The position numbers and the translations under genes are program-made. Under the pieces are notes generated by a model. It was not told the origin of the DNA and did no database searches. It saw only the letters and a program-made list of their open reading frames with translations. From contig NC_058519.1 of the NCBI RefSeq assembly GCF_904849725.1, positions 649,563,387 to 649,627,386 of the forward strand: 64,000 nt of DNA. Direction: 5' to 3'. This DNA comes from Hordeum vulgare subsp. vulgare (taxonomy: Eukaryota > Streptophyta > Magnoliopsida > Poales > Poaceae). Below, piece by piece: positions 46,907 to 56,975 of this stretch; the stretch's first letter is position 1; each line of letters starts with the position of its first letter.

Positions 46907-47870
46907 TATATCCCCCCAACAACTCTTCTTTTTCTAAGTCTTTGTCCATAGTTTGTGCAAATATTACAACATGGCAATATACAACCACGAGAGATGGATT
47001 AGTGGCAAACATAGACCTAATCACAACAAAGGAATCATACGCGTTTGAGCAATGGATAGTGGCAAACATCATTCAAAGTTGACAAAATCAAATTGGCCAG
47101 GCTAAGGCAGAGGAGTGTGTGTTCTCTAGCGGAAGAGTAATATTTCCTAACTGGATAGTCGACTGGAGCACCTCTTATGTTACTTAGGATATAATAGTGA
47201 GTTCCCCATGACCTCACATGCCTATCCGTATGAAGAGATATAATGGTAGAGATTACATAGATTGTAATATTAATACCAGCCTTAGGGGGGCAGAACAAAG
47301 TATAAAATGAGTCGTATCAACCCTGCCAAGATCAAGATCATCTTTTTTGTAAGAAACAAGTAACGATGCTACTACTATTCATTTTCCACCAGGCTGCTCT
47401 ATCACCTACTTGCATGTCTACTAGAAATTCTAGGACAAGTGTGTTGATTCTTCTGAGTTATCTCTACTATACACAAGAATATTTCTATAATTTAACATAA
47501 TACTTTGTTAAATCTACTACAACGTAATATGTAAGTACTTTGAGGAATGTACTTGACAATTCACCGTATTTAATAATACAAAGTGAGTCTACATAAAATA
47601 AAGGGTATCCATCGAGAAGAGTTAATGAGAGTAATATCGTGCCACTCATCCCTAATATTGCGCAGTAAGATGACTCAATGTTACTGAATATTGGTTTTGT
47701 GAAGTTGCTCATATGAAATTAATTTACATATTTCGTAGTTTATTGATCCCCAACTAGGATCGCATAAGTATAGAAAAACACCCAAGACCCCCAACTGTTA
47801 TATGTCTAAACAGGGGAATTAAATGCAATTCATGCTCATCAATTAAAAGAAAGTATATGATTTTTATGCT
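46907..47870 (-). other. CACTA internal non-coding or intronic sequence
   Basis: ~960 bp of AT-rich sequence with no convincing frame or known repeat. Presumed part of the CACTA because it lies between an exon and other CACTA-type blocks. Confidence 0.35.
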
Positions 47871-48200
47871 ATGCAACGACGTAGTGCCAGGAACAACGGA
47901 CTGCAACTGGGACTAAATGTCTGCTCCTGGCACTACGTTCGGGCGGTGCAATTTTAGTCCCACCTCGTCAAGCGATAGCCGCTCGCAACTGTTTATAAGC
48001 ACCTCTGCGACTGCCTATTCGAGCTCCTCTCAAAAGCATAATATGTTGGGCCTACTTGCTCTACGGGCCTATCCCTGTTGGGCCTATTTGCCCTACGAGC
48101 CTGCATCCTGGCCCATATTTGATTGAGTTTCTAGTTGTATGCACGTCATAGTGGCCTAGTAGGCGGGCTTTTTAAATAAAATGTATGTTATTTTTTTGAT
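47871..48200 (-). repeat. CACTA-type internal block with hairpin
   Basis: Contains GGGACTAAA and TTTAGTCCCACCTCG motifs and repeated TTGGGCCTA...CCTACGAGCC segments (48048-48110) that I associate with the internal non-coding part of Triticeae CACTA elements. A perfect 14-bp inverted repeat ACGTAGTGCCAGGA / TCCTGGCACTACGT is at 47879-47892 and 47925-47938. Confidence 0.4.
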
Positions 48201-48496
48201 ATTATAGTTTTTAACAAAAATAATCTATGAAAATTCTTTTTGCTATTCAAGTTTTTAACAAAAAATATTTGATAATTTTAGTTTCATAAATTTTATATAA
48301 TTTTAAGTTAATATTATTTAGATCATAACTAGAGGTTTATAAAAGCTTTTTAATTTCTTTTTTTGCCATTGATTAATATTATAGTTTTGTTTTAGTTTAT
48401 CGTAACAAAATATTTTAATTGATTCTTTTTAGTTGATTATTTTTGCTACTAGGGTTTTATGAAAGCTTTTTAGTTGATTATTTCAATGAGATTTTT

Positions 48497-50163
48497 GAGC
48501 TAAATGACCCTAAATTGGAAATCACTACAAATGAGTTTTTCAACATATTTTAACTCCACACTTTTTTTGAGGTCAATATGCACCATTCAAAGCCACATCA
48601 TCAATTTTCAATCCTTTTCTAACTTCATTTTCTATTTTTCGTTCATTCAATCATTTTCTGAGGTAAATGACCCTCAAATTGAAAAGCACTACAAATGAAC
48701 TCTAAAAAAGGTTGAAACTTGGCATGGTATCATAATTTCACCCACATATCATGTGCTAAAAAGTTGAGAGGGTTATGGCAAAAACGGGTGCACCTTGTGT
48801 ACAAACTAGACAATCTCTTTCGAAATATCATGGTTTCGGATGAAAACTCATCTATTACAAAGGGATTTCATTTTTTCAACATATTTTAACTCCAGACTTT
48901 CTGTGAGGTCAATATGCACCATTCAAAGCCAAATCATCAATTTTTGAACCCTTTTCTCACTTCATTTTTTTTCATTCATTCAATCATTTTTTGAGCTAAA
49001 CGATCGTGAAATTGAAAAAGACTATAAATGAACTCTGAAAAGGTAAAAACTTGGTATGGTATCATAATTTCACTCACATAGCATGTGCTAAAACCTTGAG
49101 ACGGTTATGGCAAAACTAGATTCACTTCATGTACAAACTAGACAATCTCTTTCGAAGTATGAGGTTTTCGGACGAAAACTCATCTGTTACAAAGGGATTT
49201 AATTTTTTAAACATATTTCAACTCCACGCATTTTTCTGAGGTCAATACGCACCATTCAAAACTACATCATTAATTTTCAATCCTTTTCTGACTTCATTTG
49301 CTATTTGTCATTCATTCAATCATTATTTTTGAGCTAAATGACCCTGAAATCGAAAAGCACTCCAAATGAACTTTGAAAATGTTGAAACTTGGCATGGTAT
49401 CATAATTTCAACCCCATAGCATGTGATAAAAAGTCGAGAGGGTTATGACAAAAATTGGATGCACTTCGTGTACAAACTAGACAATCTCTTTCGAAGTATC
49501 ACAGTTTCGGACGAAAACTCATCTATTACAAAGGGATTTTATTTTTTAAGATATTTGAACTCCAAACTTTTTGTGAGGTCAATATGCACCATTCAAAGCC
49601 ACATCATCAATTTTAAACCTTTTTGACTTTATTTGCTATTTTTCATTCATTCAATAATTTTTTTGAGCCAAATGACCCTGAAATTGAAAATCACTACAAA
49701 TGAACTCTGAAAAGTTTGAAACATGGCATGGTATCATAATTTCACCCACATAGCATGTGCTAAAAAGTTGAGAGGGTTCTCGCAAAAACTGGAAGCAATT
49801 CATGTACAAACTGGAAAATCTCTTTCGAAGTATCACGGTTTCTCGCGAAAAGTCATCTATTACAAAGGGATTTCATTTTTTCAAATATTTTAACTCCAAT
49901 CTTTTTGTGAGGTCAATATGCTCCATTCAAAGCATCAAATTTTAACCCTTTGCTGACTTCATTTTCTATTTTTCATTCATTTATTCATCTTTTTGAGCTA
50001 AATGACCCTGAAATTGAAAAACTACAAATAAACTGTGAAAAGGTTGAAACTTCTCATGGTATCATAATTTCACATGCATAACATGTGCTAAAAAGCTGAT
50101 AGGGTCATGGCAAAAACTGGATGCAGTTTGTGTACAAACTGGACAATCTCTTTCGAAGTATGA
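48497..50163. repeat. ~334-bp tandem repeat array in CACTA element
   Basis: Landmark GAGCTAAATGACCCTGAAATTG (with variants) recurs at 48497, 48660, 48993, 49331, 49665 and 49995. The spacing is 163 then 333, 338, 334 and 330 bp. Each full unit also has GGCATGGTATCATAATTTCAC and ACAATCTCTTTCGAAGTAT. The first unit is truncated by an internal deletion and the last stops at 50163. Such arrays are typical of the subterminal domain of large grass CACTA elements. Confidence 0.85.
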
Positions 50164-51611
50164 AATGTTATTACTGAAAAAATAAATACATAAAGTCTAT
50201 ACATATAGTACTCATAGAACAACATACAACTCTCTAGAGCATCTAATTAAAACATACATTGAAACTAACATATAAGTATGTAAAACATTTAAATGCAACA
50301 ATAAATGCGACCAAAATCGCAACTAAGGTAACAATTGATCCAACAACATAATGATACCAAGCTCATTATAAATGGCATATTTTATAATCTTTTTAATCTT
50401 TAAGCGCATTGCATTCACATGGATCTTGTGTTGATCGACTACATAGGTAACATGCAACTCCTATTTCATCTTCTCTTCTTCAACTCTTCTTCAACTCTTC
50501 TCAATTTTTCTTTCAAATAATTGTTTTCTTTTTCAACTAGATTTAACCTCTCGACAAGAGGGTACGTTAGAATTTTTCGATTCACATACATGCTAGATAA
50601 AGACATCTATGTCAAGTTGGTCGGCATAATTGTCATAAACACTAAATGAAACAAATAGTTATAAAAGATAATATACCACATCTGAATCATAAACCAGACG
50701 AGAGCCTACGGGGCGGATACCAAAACCATGGCACTATATGTAATAACAAACAATTATAAAAGTAAGAAAATTATATAAGTACCTATATAAATCATACAAG
50801 TCAAACTTGTTTCTCTAAAATAAGATAATTAAGAACAAGAGGCTCACCACGGTGGTGCACGCGATCAAGGGGGTGAGGACGACGGGCACGGGGACGGGAA
50901 GACACCCTACACCATGTGCAAACTAAAAAGTAAATATGAGCTCTATTTGTGAATCTAAATCAAATAAACTCACACATACAGTCCTCCACTAGACCCGCTA
51001 ACCACACTACTTCTAGAATATTTGAAATGAGCTAAACTTGTAGTGAGAGATCAGGATGAAGTTGCTAACCTTTTTAGAACACTTGGATAGTTGGTGCAGC
51101 GTCAAACCTAGATAAATCTTGGGGGAAATGAAGCTTGATGGTCGAGCTTGGAGAGAAAAGAAATCTTAAGTGTGGCTCGGGCATTTCATCAAACACCTCA
51201 TGTGCATATTAGATGAGAACAGATTAGCACACACCTGCACACGTCGGCCGGTCAAAAATGAAAGGAGTGAGCGGGCATGGACGAGTATATACTATCATGT
51301 GGTACTATATATATTAATTTATCATTTTTATTATGTTTATATATTATATATATGATTTTTCAAAGTGAGTTACATAAAAAAATTACAAGTTAGCCCATAG
51401 TTTTTATTATATTTATGAAATACATATGTTTTTGTACGTAAAAAAACATACACAAAATATGATACATACTACCAAAAAAATAGTATATATACTACCTAAA
51501 CATTATTATATACTACATACTACACGTACATACTCTCCGATTTGATAGATACTACATAAAACATACAAAACGCAAATGATGGTAACTACCACCGGTGGTA
51601 GATAAAATTTG
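50164..51611 (-). other. CACTA 5' region between array and subterminal repeats
   Basis: AT-rich with no clear ORF. A GC-rich patch at 50840-50915 (GGGGTGAGGACGACGGGCACG type) resembles the leader/first-exon sequence found near the 5' end of Triticeae CACTA elements. TA-rich low-complexity DNA at 51290-51540. No exon can be defined with confidence. Confidence 0.4.
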
Positions 51612-51614
51612 TCA

Positions 51615-51635
51615 TATATATATATATATATATGT
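51615..51635. repeat. (AT)n microsatellite
   Basis: About ten AT dinucleotides, directly before the CACTA subterminal repeats. Confidence 0.8.
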
Positions 51636-51639
51636 AGGC

Positions 51640-51905
51640 ATCTTTTTAGTCCTGGTTGGTGTCTAGAACCGGGACTGAACACAGTCATTTAGTCCAGGTT
51701 CTAGACACGAACCGGGAATAACAGGGTGGCTCCAGGAGCGAGACCCTTTAATCCAGGTTCGTGGCTGAAACCGGGACTAAAGGTCCCAAACAAACCGGGA
51801 CTGGTGCCCGCTGAAGCCCGGCCGGCGTCCTAGCTACTCGAACCGGGACTGATGCACGCATTAGTCCCGATTCGGAAGTCGACTGGGACTTTTCTCTGAT
51901 CTGAC
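51640..51905. repeat. CACTA subterminal repeats
   Basis: Direct and inverted copies of an AACCGGGACT / AGTCCCGGTT motif lie near 51648, 51665, 51692, 51706, 51752, 51768, 51793, 51840 and 51874. Clustered short motifs in both orientations next to the TIR are the transposase-binding region in En/Spm-type elements. Confidence 0.8.
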
Positions 51906-51915
51906 AAAAATCAAT

Positions 51916-51934
51916 GCCCTCTTTTCTACTAGTG
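51916..51934 (-). repeat. CACTA terminal inverted repeat (5' end on minus strand)
   Basis: The minus strand starts CACTAGTAGAAAAGAGGGC at 51934. The outer three bases TGC (51935-51937) are the candidate target duplication, unverified because the other end is outside the window. Confidence 0.8.
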
Positions 51935-52095
51935 TGCTTTCCTCTTCCAGTTCTAAAGGAACAACATAAAGAAAAGTCAAAGTATCTTTCTGCTCCCAAG
52001 CTCATTTGAGCTTGCAAGAAGGGTAAATTTAAAAAATATTAAAAAAATATTTAAAAATTTCTGAATATTTTTATGAAAAACTTTAGTGAGTGTTT
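51935..52095. other. AT-rich intergenic sequence, split by Harbinger-like element
   Basis: Contains CTCATTTGAGCTTGCAAG and an AAAAATATTTAAAAATTTC run. It continues in style at 53109-53300 (GCATGCAAATTTTCAAC), so the Harbinger-like element probably inserted into an older, unidentified repeat. No gene seen. Confidence 0.4.
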
Positions 52096-52486
52096 TAAGA
52101 GCAACTCCAACGGGGCGGCCCATTGCGTCCGCCGCTGTCTGCTTGGATCCGCTCGGACAAAAGTGATGGCCCAATGCACGGACCCATTGCAAAAGTGCGT
52201 CCGCGTCAACCCATTTCTGGCCCAAATTTGGGACTGAAATGCGTCAACGCTAACGCGCGCGTGACCTTCTTGTGTCCGCCCCATCCACATCCGTCAGTTG
52301 TCCAACTACCCGCGATCAGCTTAATTAATGACAACCGCCCTCCACGGGCCCACGCGCCAGCGAGCGCGATCGACCTTTCTTAATCCGAGCGTGCGGTGGG
52401 GTTCGACCTCATCTGCTTCCAGGCCCCCGTCCCGATCTCGCCACCTCTCCGCTCCCTCGTCGGCGACCAAACCCTAGCCAGCAGCC

Positions 52487-52828
52487 ATGGCCGACTCCGA
52501 CCAATACAAGGACAAGCCCCCCGTTGTCTATCCCCGCACGCTGTGCCCGGAGGAGGTGGCATACCTCCAGCATAGGAGGGCGCTGCGCCTGGCGGAGGAG
52601 CGCCCGTGTTGCGCTACGTCGCCACCAGCACTGCCCGGGCCGGCACAACCCCCCATCATTTATCCCCGCGCGCTGTGCCCAGAGGAGGTGGCCTACCTCC
52701 AGCATAGGAGGGCATCACGTGGCGGAGGAGCGCGCCCGTGCTGCGCCATAGCCGCCACTAGCACTGCCCGCGCCAACACAACCCGACCTCACCGGCCCCG
52801 ACGCCGACGACGAGGACACCTTGGGTAG
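52487..52828 (+). CDS. Hypothetical ORF in H1 with duplicated 44-residue unit
   Basis: 113 codons starting MADSDQYKDKPPVVYP. ATG context is CAGCCATGGCC, preceded by AAACCCTAGCC, as in plant 5' UTRs. Residues ~15-58 and ~59-102 are a duplicated unit with shared YPRxLCPEEVAYLQHRRA, from a 132-bp direct repeat (start points 52529 and 52661). In the second unit a small frame slip changes the residues after HRRA. The C-terminus is Arg-rich (RPRRRRRGH). No family recognised. It could be the first exon of a captured gene. Confidence 0.4.
   Translation: MADSDQYKDKPPVVYPRTLCPEEVAYLQHRRALRLAEERPCCATSPPALPGPAQPPIIYPRALCPEEVAYLQHRRASRGGGARPCCAIAATSTARANTTRPHRPRRRRRGHLG
52529..52790 (+). repeat. 132-bp tandem duplication inside H1 ORF
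   Basis: Two units offset by 132 bp (TATCCCCGC at 52529 and 52661; GAGGAGGTGGC..ACCTCCAGCATAGGAGGGC in both). The length is a multiple of three and preserves the frame at the junction. Confidence 0.85.
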
Positions 52829-53108
52829 CGCTCAGTTCAGTTTTTTTAATGTTCGATTATAATGTAATGGGACGCGTGGTCCCTCGCCGGCCTTCGTGGC
52901 CAACTTTAATGTTTAATATATGTATGTTCTTATTCTTGGAAATGTGTGCAATTTTTTAACACACCGTCAAAATGGATCGGACCAGCGTTGGGTGTTTGTG
53001 CCGATCCAAATGCGGAAGCGGACGCTGATGTCCGTCAGGCCAACCCAAACGAACAAAAAACAAACAAAATCACCGTCCGACTGGGTCGACCGGTTGGAGT
53101 TGCTCTAA

Positions 53109-53440
53109 GAGCATGCAAATTTTCAACTTTAAATGACATTTGTGCAAGTTACAGCAAAGAAACAAAATTAGCACTTCAAATTCTTTTGAAAGATTTTGAA
53201 GCATCAATTTTGTTTTTCAGCCACCATTTCCACAAATGTGTTTCCAGGATGAAATTTTACAAGCATTTAGAAATTTAATCAATGTTTGTGAGACTGAATT
53301 TGTCAAGCCATGTCGTAGATGTTCTAAAGCGGGGATGCGGCGCTCGGTACAAGATGGGTGATATTGGCCGGAGGAGGGGCGCATCCATTGGTCCCGGCCG
53401 GCCTCGATAGCACGTAGCACGGGGGTGGGAGGGGATAATT
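53109..53440. other. Intergenic sequence
   Basis: AT-rich, then a GC-rich patch at 53324-53430. A ~35-bp stretch at 53324-53358 (CTAAAGCGGGG...GCGGCGC...GGTAC) is repeated with changes at 57547-57580. No gene seen. Confidence 0.4.
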
Positions 53441-53753
53441 CACGGTTTTGACCCTTTTGCTGACTTTATCTGGCTTAGTTTATGATTTTTTTTGGATTTG
53501 ATTCTTTTTCCTACCGTCATCGACTATGTCGGTAGGCATACATACCCTATCGTCACACGCAATGACGATAAGGGTCGGGTCAATGCGGATTGTTCCTTCA
53601 GGTTAACGGAGTCAACCAACCCTATGGCCATTGTCCCTGACGGTAGGGTGTGTATGTCTACCGTCACATCAAAGAGCGGTACGGAAAGAAGATGAGAGCC
53701 AAAAAAAATCGCAAACGTATCCGGTTAAACTATGTAAAAAGATCAAAATAGTG
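53441..53753. mobile_element. Foldback MITE with long imperfect inverted arms
   Basis: The left arm CACGGTTTTGACCC... is mirrored by the right arm ...GATCAAAATAGTG. Inside both arms are ATTTTTTTTGG and CCTACCGTCA...GGTAGRCATACA blocks in inverted order, so the arms pair for ~115 bp each. It starts CAC and ends GTG, but flanking trinucleotides (ATT, AAA) do not match, so the superfamily is unresolved. Confidence 0.6.
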
Positions 53754-54737
53754 AAATCGTCCAGCACAGAGCGGGGCGGCAAGGTCACGGACGTGTCCGT
53801 CGGCATCGGCGCGGCCCCCGCCGCCGACCAGAATCTCCCATCTCCCGAATCCTCGGTATTCAGTCACCACCGTCCGCCTTGTCGGCATCACGGTTCTACG
53901 GCCAAAACAAGAAAAATTCACGTGCGTTCTTGTTTTCTTGAGCTGCTACTGGCTACTGGCTACACACGCTCCACTGTGCGTGTCACAGGCCTTCCAGATC
54001 TTCGGTGCGGAGATCGAGGTGATTTCGACCGGACGTCAATGGCGTGGATGCTAGCGGTAGGCAGCGACGGTCGACAGTACCCTGCGTGTTCAAGTGAATG
54101 AATGCCGAATGCGTGGCAGTGATACCACCGGATTTGGGTTCTGTTGTCCGGAAAATCGGTTGCGCCAGGCCGTGCAGTTGCCTCACGACATGAAGGCTGG
54201 CCGTGCACCAGTACCAGCTGCACAAACCTTTGCCAGCAAAATGAAATGAAACGATAATCACAGCCTGCGTAACAAATTTAAGCCCTGCACTTAGCCGAAC
54301 CAGGTAGTGCTAATTTTGTACGTAGCTCTCTGCTAGTAGTACTCCGAGGTGTTTATGTTATTCTGAAAGTAATCAGAGCATTACTTTTCGAGTGCGACTT
54401 GATCGCTGTGATCTTTATTCTCTCGGAAACACGATGTCAACGTAAAGAAGAGAAGGGATGAGATCGATATCCGCTCCACGTACGCCATTGACGAATAACG
54501 AGCTAGTTAGAATATCTCGTTAAATGTCTACGGGAATCTCCGTGCATATCGATATCGTGGTGTCACAACTGCCAGAGTAGAAGTTTCTTCTTTTCTTCTA
54601 GTCTGGAATATCTTGTTAAGTATCTTGGAGGAATCTTCATACATATATGAGCTTTTTTTTCTCGTTATTTGAGAATACTTTCCTGGGAGAAATCTTCTTT
54701 CTTTTCCGTGTTGTTGGGAGTAATTTTCAGTAAGGCT
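53754..54737. other. Low-copy-looking intergenic sequence
   Basis: GC-rich in 53760-54230, with several short ORFs in both strands but no recognisable protein. The stretch 53990-54090 (GTGTCACAG then an open frame containing IFGAEIEVIS) could be a decayed exon, but support is weak. No repeat structure recognised. Confidence 0.35.
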
Positions 54738-55068
54738 TAAAAACATCTACAAGCGACCCCTCAAATTAGTTTCAAACATGTGGGCAGATGGACCGGTCAC
54801 AAAACTCAATCCATCCGGGGCTCTCAAACGTCTGGGCTAATCCGACGTCCCTCATATTCAGCTTAAATTTTGGACGTATATGGTATAGCCCGACCACGTC
54901 CGGACGCGTCTGCCACGTCATAGCTGACAGGTCCGACCCATCATCGACACCATCGCTGTGCCACAAAAGACCCAATCCGGCTCCTTGTTCGGTACCCTAG
55001 CTCACTCACTCTCCTCTCTCGCTCAGTCCTCTTCTCTCCCCTCTCGGATTCCAATCCAATCCGGTGCA

Positions 55069-55320
55069 ATGTTTAGCCCGGACAACCTCTCTAGCTTTGA
55101 CCTCGACTACGAGGAGGAGCGGGCCCTCCGCATTGCCTTGGAGCGGTCCAAGCTGGATACCACGGGAAGCTCCGGACATCCAGCATCGCCGCAGCTCCTG
55201 CACCAGTGCAGTGCGGAAGACGAAGCTAGACCCTCCCAGCCCGCACGTTGTCCGCTCCACCCCCGCGTCGTCCCCTTCCCCTGTCGACCGATGCTCCGTG
55301 CGAGCAACCGTGGTGGCTAA
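55069..55320 (+). CDS. Hypothetical ORF 1 in H2
   Basis: Plus-strand frame, read from the internal methionine at 55069 (upstream methionine at 54958). It encodes FSPDNLSSFDLDYEEERALRIALERS, an acidic/helical segment, then a Ser/Pro-rich tail that is probably out of frame. The segment resembles the ALRLAEER part of the H1 ORF in style only. Likely exon 1 of a captured or element-specific gene. Confidence 0.35.
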   Translation: MFSPDNLSSFDLDYEEERALRIALERSKLDTTGSSGHPASPQLLHQCSAEDEARPSQPARCPLHPRVVPFPCRPMLRASNRGG

Positions 55321-55400
55321 TGCCCGCATCACTGGCCCTCACGCGCATTCTGAAATTAAAGGCTAGCGCCGCCCGCCACTAGAGGCTGCAGGCAAGGGAG

Positions 55401-55889
55401 AGGGATGCAGCGGAGCAGTCTGTGCGTCACCACCGAGGGATGTAGGTGGAGCCCGACGAAGACGAGCGACTCTTTGCATGGGTCTACCGCTCACCACTCA
55501 AGACGCTGAAGATGGACACTCGTCGCTTACGAAGAAAGAAGGCGAATGTGGTAAGTCTTGCTATTGAGCGGTTCGAGTTCAAGGCGAATGAGATAACGGA
55601 GGTCGTGGCTCGGGTGGCCAAGTTGAAGCGACAACAGCGCAGGGCCGTCTGCCGGATGAAGGGGTTGATCGCCCTCTCTAATTCCTCGTTCGATGAGAGC
55701 GACGACCAAAACTCCACCTCCTCTCACGACGACCAAAATCATCCACCGGCTGCGAACGCCTGCAGCTGTGCCAACGATCAGAAAGGCAAAGGCCCGGCGC
55801 AGAAAGTGGTGATCCCGGTGCTCCTCTTATGTTTATATCATTTTTGGTTATTGACGTTTAAGAACTTTTCTAGGAACGAACTCCAATGA
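55401..55889 (+). pseudogene. Hypothetical ORF 2 in H2, charged helical protein
   Basis: Main frame from 55446 (MEPDEDERLFAWVYRSPLKT) to 55889. The same frame is open upstream (LQARERDAAEQSVRHHRGM) apart from a TAG at 55443-55445, so the original protein probably extended further 5'. Rich in K, R, E and V with heptad-like spacing (ERFEFKANEITEVVARVAKL), then an acidic Ser/Asp/His-rich tail. No known domain recognised. Confidence 0.4.
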
Positions 55890-56145
55890 TCCTTTTATTG
55901 ATGTAAAGTTTGTTTATGAGCATTTGGTTATCCATTTACAATCATTTTTATAGTTCGTTGTTTGATCACGTAGAGTATCACATCATGTTGCATGTATAGT
56001 ATGTATATGAGGTGTCGGATATGAGACACACGAATGTGGCAAGGAAAATATGAGGCGTGTCCCATGAAGACCCGTGTACGCGTTCTTACGGATGTATGGA
56101 CATTTGAGGGGCCAAATTAGCCCATCGCAGGTGTAGATATTTTAA

Positions 56146-56900
56146 GTGCCATGCATGTCATTGTCTTCGTCGTATGCTAATTCCAAATGTACATGATACC
56201 TCAAACTATTTGCTGCTGCCGCGCTTGCGTCAACCACGTATCCGGGCGGATCCGGTCGATCTCGGTGTAGAAACTTGTCACCTATCTCGTTGAAAAGCTC
56301 AAGTCCAACAACCGTGTGGGCGTGCGTCTAGACGTAACCTGCATTGACCCTTTCCATTCCCCCCTCTTCTGCACAGCTCGGTCAAAGATTACAGAAAAGC
56401 AATCAGTGAGTGATGTTCATTGCTTTGTGCAAATCTTTACCCACATGAGAATTGGAAGGAGTGACAGAGAGAGGGCCTGCATGTGCATGTGCATGCAACT
56501 TCCAGTGACACCCCAAATCTTTCTCTTTGACTGATCCATTTTGTCAGAGTATTATACTAGTGTAGAGTATCGTCGACGCTACAAACCATGCCTGGTCCTC
56601 CTGGCTGGCTGGCTCTGCTCGCCTGCGACCGGGAATGGTACTGTACAAGGATCTGTGTGGACATCGGCCATGATCTTCGGGGAATGCTGGCGTTGTTGAC
56701 AGATGCAGGTCGGGTATTGACGTGTGGACAAGCGCGTCCAGACTTGTCGCCTGCAGAAACAAAGAAACGGGAGCGCTTGCCGGGTTTGTTTTTTCACACT
56801 AGCAGCTAGAGCCGCCTATCCCTTGTGCCAATCGAATATTGTTTCGTCGTCCGAACACGACCTGTAAATCTATTTTTGCTTTATCTTTTCTATTCATTAT
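56146..56900. other. Intergenic sequence
   Basis: No gene, RNA or transposon end recognised. Several short ORFs overlap on both strands without family features. Confidence 0.35.
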
Positions 56901-56975
56901 GTATCTAAATACTTCTATTTGGAGAGAACTAGAGTAGTTTTATTCAACTATAAGTATTTAGATACAGAGGGAGTA
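56901..56975. mobile_element. Stowaway (Tc1/Mariner) MITE, one end truncated
   Basis: GTATCTAAATACTTCTATTTGG at the left is inverted as TATAAGTATTTAGATACAGAGGGAGTA at the right. Right terminus CTCCCTCTG-type with TA. The left copy lacks the terminal CTCCCTC. Confidence 0.7.

Larger units (their letters stand above)
1..51934 (-). mobile_element. CACTA (En/Spm-like) DNA transposon, partial, host of the whole nest
   Basis: The right end at 51934 has a terminal inverted repeat that reads CACTAGTAGAAAAGAGGGC on the minus strand, as in Caspar/Jorge-type Triticeae CACTA elements. It is followed inward by subterminal GAACCGGGACT-type repeats (51640-51900), a ~334-bp tandem array (48497-50163), and coding exons at 46832-46906, 228-303 and 1-131. 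Those exons form one minus-strand reading frame once Gypsy element E (304-46831) and one TSD copy are removed. The left end is outside the window, so the 3-bp target duplication (candidate TGC at 51935-51937) cannot be confirmed. Assigning all these parts to a single CACTA copy is inference: the exon continuity is direct evidence, but the link between the exons and the TIR rests on strand and order only. Confidence 0.75.
52099..53105 (+). mobile_element. Harbinger-like non-autonomous DNA transposon with ORF (H1)
   Basis: 1007 bp with imperfect TIRs GAGCAACTCCAAC... at both ends, flanked by TAA (52096-52098 and 53106-53108), the 3-bp TWA duplication typical of PIF/Harbinger. No transposase is present. 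The interior is GC-rich and carries a gene-like ORF with a 5'-UTR-like leader, so it may be a captured gene fragment. Confidence 0.75.
54741..56142 (+). mobile_element. Harbinger-like non-autonomous DNA transposon with ORFs (H2)
   Basis: 1402 bp, flanked by TAA (54738-54740 and 56143-56145). Ends AAACATCTACAAGCGACCCC and, inverted, AAATATCTACACCTGCG; an inverted CCCCTCAAAT block lies close to both ends. No transposase. The interior is gene-like, with two ORFs on the plus strand. Confidence 0.55.

Noticed and set aside
48497..50163. CRISPR-like array
   Set aside because: Units of ~334 bp with diverged sequence and no short repeat-spacer pattern, in a plant CACTA element.
53960..54261. Possible host gene on the minus strand (overlapping ORFs of ~90 codons)
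   Set aside because: No domain, no coherent exon structure and several overlapping frames of similar length. Probably chance ORFs in GC-rich DNA.
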